A stretch of 52,229 bases of DNA from Dokdonella sp. Its GTDB lineage: Bacteria; Pseudomonadota; Gammaproteobacteria; Xanthomonadales; Rhodanobacteraceae. Below the pieces are notes generated by a model. That model saw only the letters and a program-made list of their open reading frames with translations, was not told where the DNA came from and searched no databases. Where the stretch lies: assembly GCA_019634795.1 (NCBI GenBank), contig JAHCAR010000019.1, forward strand, positions 1 through 52,229. The letters run 5' to 3'. Shown here piece after piece: positions 45,344 to 52,229 of this stretch (its first letter is position 1; each line of letters opens with the position of its first letter). The position numbers were made by a program, and so were the translations under genes.

Positions 45344-46846
45344 ATGAAGCAGTCACTGTATCCGATGCTGTTGGCGGCGCTGCTGATCGCCGCGTGCTCG
45401 CCCACCACCGAGGCGCCGCCGGCAAAGGCGCAGAGCGTCGCCGATACCGGTGGCTCCGCCCGCGGCGACTTCGGACCGCCCCAGGGCGAGCCCGTGCACG
45501 CCGTGCTGACCAGCCCGCCGCAGGTGCCGCCGGCCACCGGCCGCAGCGCGCCGGCCAAGGTCATCGTCGAACTCGAGGTGCGCGAGCTCGAACTCGAGAT
45601 ATCCGAAGGCGTGCGCTATACGTTCTGGACCTTCGGCGGAACCGTGCCGGGCAGCTTCATCCGCGTACGCCAGGGCGACACGGTCGAATTCCACCTGAAG
45701 AACCACCCCGATTCCAAGATGCCGCACAACATCGACCTGCACGGCGTGACCGGGCCGGGCGGCGGCGCTGCCTCAAGCTTCACCGCGCCGGGCCATGAAT
45801 CGCAGTTCACCTTCAAGGCTCTCAACCACGGCCTCTTCGTCTACCACTGCGCGACCGCCCCGGTCGGCATGCATATCGCCAATGGCATGTACGGCCTGAT
45901 TCTGGTCGAGCCGCCCGAAGGCTTGCCGAAGGTCGACCACGAGTACTACGTCATGCAGGGCGACTTCTATACGGTCGGCAAGTACCGCGAGAAGGGCTTG
46001 CAGGCCTTCGACATGCAGAAGGCGATCGACGAGAACCCGACCTATGTGCTGTTCAATGGCTCGGAAGGCGCGCTGATCAACGACAAGGCCCTGCGTGCCA
46101 ATACCGGCGAGACCGTGCGCCTGTTCGTCGGCAACGGCGGCCCGAACCTGGTCTCGAGCTTCCATGTCATCGGCGAGATCTTCGACAAGGTCTGGTACGA
46201 GGGCGGCACGCACTACCAGGAAAACGTGCAGACCACATTGATTCCGTCCGGCGGCGCGATGATGGCCGAGTTCCATGTCGAGGTGCCGGGCAGCTACGTG
46301 CTCGTCGACCATTCGATCTTCCGCGCCTTCAACAAGGGCGCGCTGGCCATCCTCAAGGTCGACGGCCCGGAGAACAAGACGATCTATTCGGGCAAGGAAG
46401 TCGATTCGGTCTACCTCGGCGACAAGGCGGCCAGTCTGACGCCGGTCTCCACCGCGCGCGAGGCCGCCATCAGCGGAACGCTCACCCTGGAACAGCAGAT
46501 CGCTGCCGGCAAGGCCCACTTCACCGGCACGTGCTCGGTCTGTCATCAGGATTCCGGGCTTGGCATTCCGGGTGTGTTCCCGCCGCTGGCCAAGTCGGAT
46601 TTCCTGGCCAAGGATCCCGAGGCCGCCATCAAGTACGTGCTGAATGGCTTGACCGGAAAGATCACCGTGAATGGCAAGGAATACGACTCGGTGATGCCGC
46701 CGATGAGCCAGCTCAACAACGACGAGATCGCGAATATCCTGACCTATGTGTTCAACAGCTGGGGTAACCAGTTGGGCCAGGTCAGTACCGAGCAGGTGGC
46801 CAAGGTACGGGGTGAGACCCCGCGTGCCGAGGGCGCGGCACACTGA
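45344..46846 (+). CDS. nirK: Copper nitrite reductase (NirK) with fused C-terminal cytochrome c, lipoprotein
   Basis: A 500-residue three-domain enzyme that reduces nitrite to nitric oxide. An export signal ends in a lipobox (LLIAAC, Cys18), so the mature protein is membrane-anchored, as in AniA. Two cupredoxin domains follow. Type-1/type-2 copper ligands are recognisable: PHNIDLHG (T1 His, Asp, T2 His), [18 protein letters not shown] (T2 His, Cys, His, Met), [11 protein letters not shown] (class II) and VDHSIFRA (T2 His). Residues ~390-480 form a haem domain with CSVCH at 397-401 and a Met in VMPPMSQ. The start at 45344 is preferred over ATG 45338, which touches the GGGG ribosome site. Confidence 0.93.
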   Translation: MKQSLYPMLLAALLIAACSPTTEAPPAKAQSVADTGGSARGDFGPPQGEPVHAVLTSPPQVPPATGRSAPAKVIVELEVRELELEISEGVRYTFWTFGGTVPGSFIRVRQGDTVEFHLKNHPDSKMPHNIDLHGVTGPGGGAASSFTAPGHESQFTFKALNHGLFVYHCATAPVGMHIANGMYGLILVEPPEGLPKVDHEYYVMQGDFYTVGKYREKGLQAFDMQKAIDENPTYVLFNGSEGALINDKALRANTGETVRLFVGNGGPNLVSSFHVIGEIFDKVWYEGGTHYQENVQTTLIPSGGAMMAEFHVEVPGSYVLVDHSIFRAFNKGALAILKVDGPENKTIYSGKEVDSVYLGDKAASLTPVSTAREAAISGTLTLEQQIAAGKAHFTGTCSVCHQDSGLGIPGVFPPLAKSDFLAKDPEAAIKYVLNGLTGKITVNGKEYDSVMPPMSQLNNDEIANILTYVFNSWGNQLGQVSTEQVAKVRGETPRAEGAAH

Positions 46847-46847
46847 G

Positions 46848-47666
46848 ATGGATCGAAAAGGCTCCAGCGTGAAGGGTTCGGCCGGCCGCCACGGGAAGTG
46901 GCTGGCCGCAACCCTGTTTGTCGCCCTCATGTCGATGCCGGCCGTGGCTGCGGATTATGTCGATGTGCCGGCCGGGGCCTTTCAGTCGGTCCTGCCAACC
47001 GCCGATACGCCCCTCGATGTCAGCGTCGCTGCCTTGGCCATGCGCAGCGAACCGGTAACCAATGCCGAGTTTCTCGCCTTCATTTCCGCGCATCCAGAAT
47101 GGCGACGCGACCAGGTGCCACGCTTATTCGCCGAATCCCGCTATCTCGAACACTGGCCGACAGCCAATTCGATCGATGCTGGCCAGGCCCGTCAGCCCGT
47201 GGTCAAGGTCAGCTGGTTTGCAGCCCAGGCCTTCTGCGAATCGGAACAGGCGCGCCTGCCGACCTGGCACGAGTGGGAGTACGTTGCCGCCGCCGACGCG
47301 ACCCGACGCGATGCGCGCGCGGACCCGGCATGGCGCAACCGCATCCTTGGCTGGTACGAACGCACCTCCGGCGGCGATCTGGCACAGATCGGTGGCGACG
47401 CCAATGCCTACGGCGTGCGCGACCTGCACGGCCTGGTCTGGGAATGGGTCGACGATTTCAATGCGCTGTTCATCAGCGCCGACAACCGCAACCAGGGCGA
47501 TCCGGACCTGCTCAAGTTCTGCGGCGCCGGGGCCCTGTCGATGCAGGATCGCGACAACTACGCCGTGCTGATGCGCATCGCCATGCTGTCCTCGCTCAAG
47601 GGTGCCGACGTAACCGGCAATCTCGGCTTCCGCTGCGTGCGTCCGGCCACGGAGAAATCGCAATGA
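46848..47666 (+). CDS. nirV: NirV-like exported SUMF1-domain protein
   Basis: A 272-residue protein one base after the nirK stop. A signal peptide (GKWLAATLFVALMSMPAVAA) leads into a formylglycine-generating-enzyme-like (SUMF1) domain: YVDVPAGAF, PVTNAEFLAFISAHPEW, QPVVKVSWFAAQAFCESEQARLPTWHEWEY, DLHGLVWEWVDDF and GNLGFRCVR. NirV proteins of this type are encoded behind nirK in many denitrifiers; their exact job is unknown. Cysteines of the true FGE active site are only partly kept, so formylglycine chemistry is uncertain. A GTG at 46869 is another possible start. Its stop overlaps the SCO1 start. Confidence 0.85.
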   Translation: MDRKGSSVKGSAGRHGKWLAATLFVALMSMPAVAADYVDVPAGAFQSVLPTADTPLDVSVAALAMRSEPVTNAEFLAFISAHPEWRRDQVPRLFAESRYLEHWPTANSIDAGQARQPVVKVSWFAAQAFCESEQARLPTWHEWEYVAAADATRRDARADPAWRNRILGWYERTSGGDLAQIGGDANAYGVRDLHGLVWEWVDDFNALFISADNRNQGDPDLLKFCGAGALSMQDRDNYAVLMRIAMLSSLKGADVTGNLGFRCVRPATEKSQ

Positions 47667-48262
47667 TCAGACATGCGGCCTGGTTTGGCCTGTTGCTGTG
47701 CCTTGGCATTCTCGCGAATCCGGCTCCGGCGCTCGCTGCGCCATCCAGCGGGCTGCCCGGCGACTCTGTCTACCAGCTCGACCTGCCCCTGCTCGACCAG
47801 GACGGCAAGGCCATGGCTTTCGCCAGCCTGCGCGGCCGGCCCCGGTTGATCACGATGTTCTATTCCTCGTGTCCGTACATGTGCCCGCTGATCATCGACA
47901 CCGCGCGCATGACCGAGCGTGAGCTCGATGAGGCGCAGCGGGTGAAGCTGGCCGTGCTGATGGTCAGCTTCGATACCGAACGCGACGATCCGGCGGCGCT
48001 CAAGGCGCTCGCCGAGAAGCGCAAGATCGATACCGGGCGCTGGACCCTGGCCCGCACCGATGCCGGCAACGTGCGCAAGCTCGCCGCGATCCTCGGCATC
48101 CAGTACCGCCAGCTCGACGATGGCGATTTCAACCATACCAGTGTGCTGATCCTGCTCGATGCCGAGGGTCGCGTGGCGGCTCGCAGCGAGGTCATGGGCA
48201 AGACCGATCCGGCCTTCGTCGATGCGGTCCGGCGAGTGCTCGCGGACGGTGCGACGCACTGA
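47663..48262 (+). CDS. SCO1/SenC-family copper chaperone
   Basis: A 199-residue thioredoxin-fold protein exported by LLLCLGILANPAPALAA. The copper-binding motif is SSCPYMCPLI (CxxxC), with the distal His in NHTSVLILLD. YQLDLPLLDQDGK is the family start. It probably inserts copper into NirK or the cbb3 CuB site. Its ATG overlaps the nirV stop (ATGA), so nirK, nirV and this gene form one operon. Confidence 0.9.
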   Translation: MIRHAAWFGLLLCLGILANPAPALAAPSSGLPGDSVYQLDLPLLDQDGKAMAFASLRGRPRLITMFYSSCPYMCPLIIDTARMTERELDEAQRVKLAVLMVSFDTERDDPAALKALAEKRKIDTGRWTLARTDAGNVRKLAAILGIQYRQLDDGDFNHTSVLILLDAEGRVAARSEVMGKTDPAFVDAVRRVLADGATH

Positions 48263-48874
48263 GTCGCGATAGGCGCAGCCGCCCAGCCAAACCGGTGTTC
48301 CCTGCCACCCTGCATCGATCGTCGCGGGGCGATGCCGCAGTGTGTAGCGCCTCTCCCGCCGACGGGAGAGGGAAGAGATGGTGGTGCCCCATTTTGAAAT
48401 GCCTCTCCCGCTAGCCGGAGAGGCTGCCGACAGGCTTGTGAGGGTCGTCGGGCGGAGCGGAATCGCCAGGAGCGCAGATCAAGAGCCCCTCATCCGTTGT
48501 CCGGGCACCTGAACTCGCAGCATCCATGGCGCTCGCCCTGCGGACAGCATTCGCGGCGCAAAACGACAGTCCTGCCGCATTGGTTTCCCGCCAACGGGAG
48601 AAGGAACGAGCGGGGAGGCCGCAGTGTGATGCGCCTCTCCCGCTGGCGGGAGAGGCTGCCGACAGGCTGGTGAGGGTGGGCCTACGGAGCATCATGCAAG
48701 AACCGGCGAACCAGAAGCATCACCCTCATCCCCCGTTTGCACGCAGCCGCCCCGTGCGTCGTGAAGTTCACGATTATCCCGATCCTGCGTATCATCCACC
48801 TGGCTTGTGTGACCGGTGCAGTCCGGCGCGCGAGCACCCAGGCACGTCATCCCGACGTGATGCGGAAGGTGGTG
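48263..48874. repeat. Intergenic region with three CCTCTCCCGC hairpin repeats
   Basis: Three short hairpins lie here: GCCTCTCCCG with CGGGAGAGG at about 48349-48372, 48401-48423 and 48634-48656. The first and third share an upstream GCAGTGTG and the second and third share a downstream GCTGCCGACAGGCT and TGAGGG. They look like a dispersed REP family. No supportable CDS lies between 48263 and 48874; the regulator's promoter must be at the right end. Confidence 0.6.
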
Positions 48875-49633
48875 ATGAGCAGCATCAGGACGATAGGCCG
48901 GTTTGCTCCGCCTGATCCCGGCAACGGCGACGGCGATGCCCTGCATTTCTGCTCGACCTGTGCCTTCGGCGAGGTCTGCCTGCCGGGCGGCTACGACAAG
49001 CCGGCTCTGAACGAACTGCATTGCCTGGTCGAACATGTCGGTCCTTTCCACGCCGGCGATCCGGTATTCCGCAACGGCGACCGCTTCGAATCGATCTTCG
49101 CAGTGCGCGCCGGTACCGTGAAGACGTCGCTGGTCGACGAAGAGGGCCGCGAGCAGGTGCTCGGCTTCCACCTGCCGGGCGAGATGATCGGCCTCAACGC
49201 GATCCATCCGGCGCGTTACCCCTGCGATGCGATCGCGCTCGATACGGTCTATCTGTGCCGATTCTCGTTCCCTGCACTGGCCACCCTGGCCACGCGCATG
49301 CCCGGCATCCAGCAGCAGCTGTTCCGCCTGCTCAGCGCCGACATCGGCAAGGCCGCCCTGCTGGCCGGCGACTACAGCGCCAGCGAGCGCATGGCCGCCT
49401 TCCTGATCCTGCTGGCCGACCGTTTTGCCGCCCGCGGTTTTTCGCCGACGCGATTCCGCCTGAGCATGTCCCGCGGCGATATCGCCAACCACCTGCGCCT
49501 GGCCGCGGAAACGGTCAGCCGGGTCCTGCGCCGCTTCCAGGACCAGGGCCTGATCCGTGTCGACGAGCGCGATGTCGAATTGCTCCAGCCTGGCGAGCTG
49601 CGCCAGAGCGCGCGCTGTATCCTGCATCCCTGA
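48875..49633 (+). CDS. Second FNR/CRP-family regulator with cluster cysteines
   Basis: A 252-residue regulator paralogous to the one at 34371. Cysteines Cys26, Cys29, Cys35 (FCSTCAFGEVC) and Cys128 (VYLCRF) again allow a [4Fe-4S] cluster. The sensor barrel (GTVKTSLVDEEGREQVLGFH) and the helix-turn-helix (MSRGDIANHLRLAAETVSRVL) are complete, and ETVSR predicts FNR-type sites. It sits between nirK-nirV-SCO and norB, the place of DNR/NNR regulators, but DNR proteins normally lack these cysteines, so it is better called an FNR-type regulator of denitrification. The ATG at 48875 has an AAGGTGG site; an ATG at 48860 is also in frame. Confidence 0.88.
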   Translation: MSSIRTIGRFAPPDPGNGDGDALHFCSTCAFGEVCLPGGYDKPALNELHCLVEHVGPFHAGDPVFRNGDRFESIFAVRAGTVKTSLVDEEGREQVLGFHLPGEMIGLNAIHPARYPCDAIALDTVYLCRFSFPALATLATRMPGIQQQLFRLLSADIGKAALLAGDYSASERMAAFLILLADRFAARGFSPTRFRLSMSRGDIANHLRLAAETVSRVLRRFQDQGLIRVDERDVELLQPGELRQSARCILHP

Positions 49634-49674
49634 TTCCCTGCACCCGGGAACGCTCCGCGCACGCCCCCTTCCCC

Positions 49675-49750
49675 GTAGGAGCGGCTTCAGCCGCGATGCT
49701 CTTCGTTGGGTATTCGGCACAGAAGCATCGCGGCTGAAGCCGCTTCCTAC
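49675..49750. repeat. REP-type inverted repeat (BIME)
   Basis: GTAGGAGCGGCTTCAGCCGC at the left pairs with the mirror GCGGCTGAAGCCGCTTCCTAC at the right, with arms extending through GATGCT. It is a close relative of the hairpin at 35172-35247, with GC/CG swaps in both arms. It lies after the regulator gene and before the norB promoter. Confidence 0.75.
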
Positions 49751-49797
49751 AGTAGAGTCCGCGAGCAGCGTGCCTTTCGGAAGTATCGCGGGCCGGC

Positions 49798-49811
49798 TTG
49801 ACCCAGGTCAG
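49798..49811 (+). promoter_or_regulatory. Weak FNR/DNR-like box upstream of norB
   Basis: TTGACCCAGGTCAG, with one good TTGAC half-site and a degenerate second one, 56 bp before the norB ATG. The spacing is the same as at ccoN, so it is probably functional, though weaker than the hemN box. Confidence 0.5.
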
Positions 49812-49866
49812 GGCCGGAACCGCGGCGTCTGTCGAGAATGCGGCAACGTCCTCGATGGAAAGGCTC

Positions 49867-52116
49867 ATGTCCACCACACGTCGTCTATGGATCGCACTGG
49901 GGCTGCTGCTCGGCACCACCTTTGCGGTATTGCTCTGGATGGGCAGCGAGATCCACCGCCTGGCGCCGCCACTACCCGAGCGCGTCGTTGCCGCTTCGGG
50001 CCAGGTCCTGTTCACGCGCGCCGAGCTCGAGGAGGGCCGCCAGGTCTGGCAATCCTTCGGTGGCCAGCAGCTCGGCTCGGTCTGGGGCCACGGTGCCCTC
50101 GTCGCCCCGGACTGGAGTGCCGACTGGCTGCACCGGGAGTCGAGCGAACTGCTCGACCTCTGGGCAAGGCGCGACTACGCGGCCGCATACGCGAATCTCG
50201 GCGAACCGGAAAAGGCTTCGCTGAAGGCGCGCCTGCAGGCCGAGATGCGCAGCAACACCTACGATGCGGATGCGCAGACGATCACGGTATCCAACGATCG
50301 CGCGCTGGCCATTTCGAACGTGGCTGCGCACTACGTGAGCCTGTTCAGCAACGATCCGGCCACGCAGACGCTGCGCGAAGGCTACGCGATGCGCAACGAC
50401 ACCGTGCCGGACCTCAGGCACCGCCAGGAACTCGCCGGCTTCTTCTTCTGGACCAGCTGGGCCGCGGCGACCAATCGCCCCGACAGCACGATCAGCTACA
50501 CCAGCAACTGGCCCTACGAGCCGCTGGTCGGCAACTCGCCGACGCCGGGCTCGTTCATCTGGACCGTGTTCAGCGTGCTGTTCATGATCGCCGGCATCGG
50601 CTTGCTCGCCTGGCACTACGCGGTCTGGCACAGCAAGGAGCCGCACCTGGCGCCGCCGGCGAAGGATCCGCTGGCCGGGATCACGGTGACGCCGTCGATG
50701 CGCGCCACCGCGAAGTATTTCTGGGTCGTGCTGGCCCTGGTGCTCGTGCAGATCCTGCTCGGCGCGATCACGGCGCACTACCAGGTCGAGGGCCAGCAGT
50801 TCTACGGCTTCGAAATCTCGCAGATCCTGCCGTACTCGCTGACGCGCTCCTGGCATACCGAACTGGCCGTGCTCTGGATCGCGACCGCCTGGCTGGCGAC
50901 CGGCCTCTACATCGCGCCGGCCGTATCCGGGCATGAGCCGAAGTTCCAGCGCCTCGGCGTCAACATCCTCTGGGTCTGCCTGCTGATCATCGTCGTCGGC
51001 GCCTTCGCCGGCCAGTGGTTCGCGGTCATGCAGAAGCTAGGCCTGGCCAACAACTTCTGGTTCGGCCACCAGGGCTGGGAATACGTCGACCTCGGCCGCT
51101 TCTGGCAGATCTTCCTGTTCGTCGGCCTGTTGCTCTGGCTCGGTCTGGTCGGGCGCGCGCTGTGGCCGGCGCTCAGGCGCAAGGACGAGATGTCCTCGAT
51201 CGTCGGCCTGCTGTTCCTCTCGACGATCGCGATCGCGCTGTTCTACGGCGCCGGCCTGATGTGGAGCGAGCACACCCACATCTCGATGGTCGAGTACTGG
51301 CGCTGGTGGGTCGTGCACCTGTGGGTCGAAGGCTTCTTCGAGGTGTTTGCGGTGGCCGTGATCAGCTTCCTGTTCGTCAAGCTCGGCCTCGTGCGCGGCA
51401 AGACGGCGACGGTCAACGTGCTGTTCGCGACCATCGTGTTCATGGCCGGCGGCGTGCTCGGCACCTTCCACCACCTTTATTGGAGCGGCACGCCGATTTC
51501 GGTGCTGGCGCTAGGCGCTGTGTTCTCCGCGCTTGAGGTCGTGCCGCTCGCGGTGGTGGGATTTGAGGCCTACAATCGCTCCAAACTCGAAGGCCAACAG
51601 GCGTGGGAGCACGCCTATCGCTGGCCGTTTCGCTTCTTTGCGGCGGTGCTGATCTGGAACCTCGTTGGCGCCGGCTTGCTGGGCTTCCTCATCAACCCGC
51701 CGATCGCGCTCTATTACATGCAAGGCCTCAACACCACGGCCACGCACGGCCATGCGGCCCTCTTTGGCGTCTATGGCATGCTGGGGCTCGGGTTAATCCT
51801 CTACTGCATGCGCGGGCTAACCAACCCGCATGTATGGAACGAGAAGCTGCTGTCGATCTCCTTCTGGAGCCTCAATATCGGCCTCTTCATGATGACGTTC
51901 CTTTCGCTGCTGCCGCAGGGCCTCTGGCAAACTTATGTTTCATTTAATGATCATTACGCCGCCGCGCGCTCTGCGGAACTTATGCATCATCCGATGATGG
52001 AGGCGCTGGTCTGGGCGCGTGTGCCCGGCGACATCGTGTTCGCCTTCGGCGTTGGCGCGTTTGCACTGTTTTTCGTGCAGGCTTTTCTTGGCAAGCGGCG
52101 CGGAGCGGCGGCGTGA
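49867..52116 (+). CDS. norB: Quinol-type nitric oxide reductase (qNorB)
   Basis: A 749-residue haem-copper family membrane protein that reduces NO to N2O with quinol. The N-terminal extension (residues ~1-250) with a membrane helix and a soluble cytochrome-c-like fold without haem (GQVLFTRAELEEGRQVWQSFGGQQ) marks the single-subunit qNOR. Core motifs: HTELAVLWIATAWLA (haem His), GHQGWEYVDLGRFWQ, MWSEHTHISMVEYWRWWVVHLWVEGF, GTFHHLYWSGTP and HGHAALFGVYG. ATG at 49867 follows GGAAAGG. From about 51476 the codon choice changes strongly toward A/T-ending codons while the protein stays in frame and in family. Confidence 0.93.
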   Translation: MSTTRRLWIALGLLLGTTFAVLLWMGSEIHRLAPPLPERVVAASGQVLFTRAELEEGRQVWQSFGGQQLGSVWGHGALVAPDWSADWLHRESSELLDLWARRDYAAAYANLGEPEKASLKARLQAEMRSNTYDADAQTITVSNDRALAISNVAAHYVSLFSNDPATQTLREGYAMRNDTVPDLRHRQELAGFFFWTSWAAATNRPDSTISYTSNWPYEPLVGNSPTPGSFIWTVFSVLFMIAGIGLLAWHYAVWHSKEPHLAPPAKDPLAGITVTPSMRATAKYFWVVLALVLVQILLGAITAHYQVEGQQFYGFEISQILPYSLTRSWHTELAVLWIATAWLATGLYIAPAVSGHEPKFQRLGVNILWVCLLIIVVGAFAGQWFAVMQKLGLANNFWFGHQGWEYVDLGRFWQIFLFVGLLLWLGLVGRALWPALRRKDEMSSIVGLLFLSTIAIALFYGAGLMWSEHTHISMVEYWRWWVVHLWVEGFFEVFAVAVISFLFVKLGLVRGKTATVNVLFATIVFMAGGVLGTFHHLYWSGTPISVLALGAVFSALEVVPLAVVGFEAYNRSKLEGQQAWEHAYRWPFRFFAAVLIWNLVGAGLLGFLINPPIALYYMQGLNTTATHGHAALFGVYGMLGLGLILYCMRGLTNPHVWNEKLLSISFWSLNIGLFMMTFLSLLPQGLWQTYVSFNDHYAAARSAELMHHPMMEALVWARVPGDIVFAFGVGAFALFFVQAFLGKRRGAAA

Positions 52117-52229
52117 TCGCCGCGCGTGCCGCCGAACCCACCTCCTGCTTGCCGGGATGCATTTCAGCACCGTTAAAGGTGAGGTCGAATTCGGTTAGTC
52201 TGGCGCCTTTGGCCCGACCACTTGAATGT
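52117..52229. other. Right edge, unassigned
   Basis: 113 bp after the norB stop, less GC-biased than the rest of the window. On the minus strand one frame reads KGARLTEFDLTFNGAEMHPG, which could be the end of a gene from beyond the edge, but it would overlap norB antisense. It cannot be judged from this fragment. Confidence 0.3.

Noticed and set aside
1-52229. CRISPR array, rRNA genes, prophage or integron
   Set aside because: No regularly spaced direct repeats, no rRNA-like conserved sequence and no integrase or phage structural genes were seen.

Overview
The window is GC-rich, gene-dense bacterial DNA. It most resembles a gammaproteobacterium of the Lysobacterales (Xanthomonadales), perhaps near Dokdonella/Rhodanobacteraceae. 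The reasons are two secreted proteins with a C-terminal LFADGFE/LFANDFD tag, an ECF sigma factor of the type paired with Ser/Thr kinases, REP hairpins of the GTAGGAGCGGCTTCAGCCGC type, and a cbb3 oxidase locus followed by a TauE/SafE gene. The placement is inference from family knowledge; no search was run.

Left part (1-16.4 kb): a response regulator cut by the edge; two overlapping glycosyltransferases (GT2, GT4); a 284-bp palindromic MITE-like element inserted at the GT4 stop codon; a DctA-type dicarboxylate symporter; a DUF5694 exported protein; an AraC regulator divergent from a serine hydrolase/esterase pair and a small exported protein; and a 1905-residue alpha-2-macroglobulin-like protein without a recognisable thioester. 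A TetR remnant follows, still carrying a perfect 22-bp operator-like palindrome.

Middle part (16.3-31.5 kb): a transmembrane Ser/Thr kinase with a TPR-type sensor and an ECF sigma factor enclose three exported proteins. Next come an HU-like protein, an exported esterase, an unknown anchored protein and tRNA-Arg(CCG). An acetate module follows (MaoC-phosphate acetyltransferase fusion overlapping acetate kinase), then a universal stress protein divergent from a GNAT acetyltransferase with two FNR-type boxes between them. A second, inverted copy of the 284-bp element directly abuts a different 158-bp palindromic element, the two sharing one CTAG.

Right part (31.5-52.2 kb) is a low-oxygen and denitrification region: a GT4 glycosyltransferase, HemN, an FNR regulator, the cbb3 assembly genes (ccoG, ccoH, ccoI, ccoS plus TauE/SafE), a 1.3-kb repeat mosaic, the oxidase genes ccoN, ccoO, ccoQ and ccoP plus a small membrane ORF, then divergently nirK (lipoprotein with a fused cytochrome c), a nirV-like gene and SCO1, a second FNR-type regulator, and quinol-type norB. 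FNR-like boxes (TTGAN-N4-NTCAN) lie 35-70 bp upstream of hemN, ccoN, nirK, norB, usp and the GNAT gene, so these genes probably form one oxygen-responsive regulon that carries nitrite to N2O and supports micro-oxic respiration. The last ~650 bp of norB change codon style abruptly at a conserved motif, which suggests either recombination or an assembly chimera near the edge.
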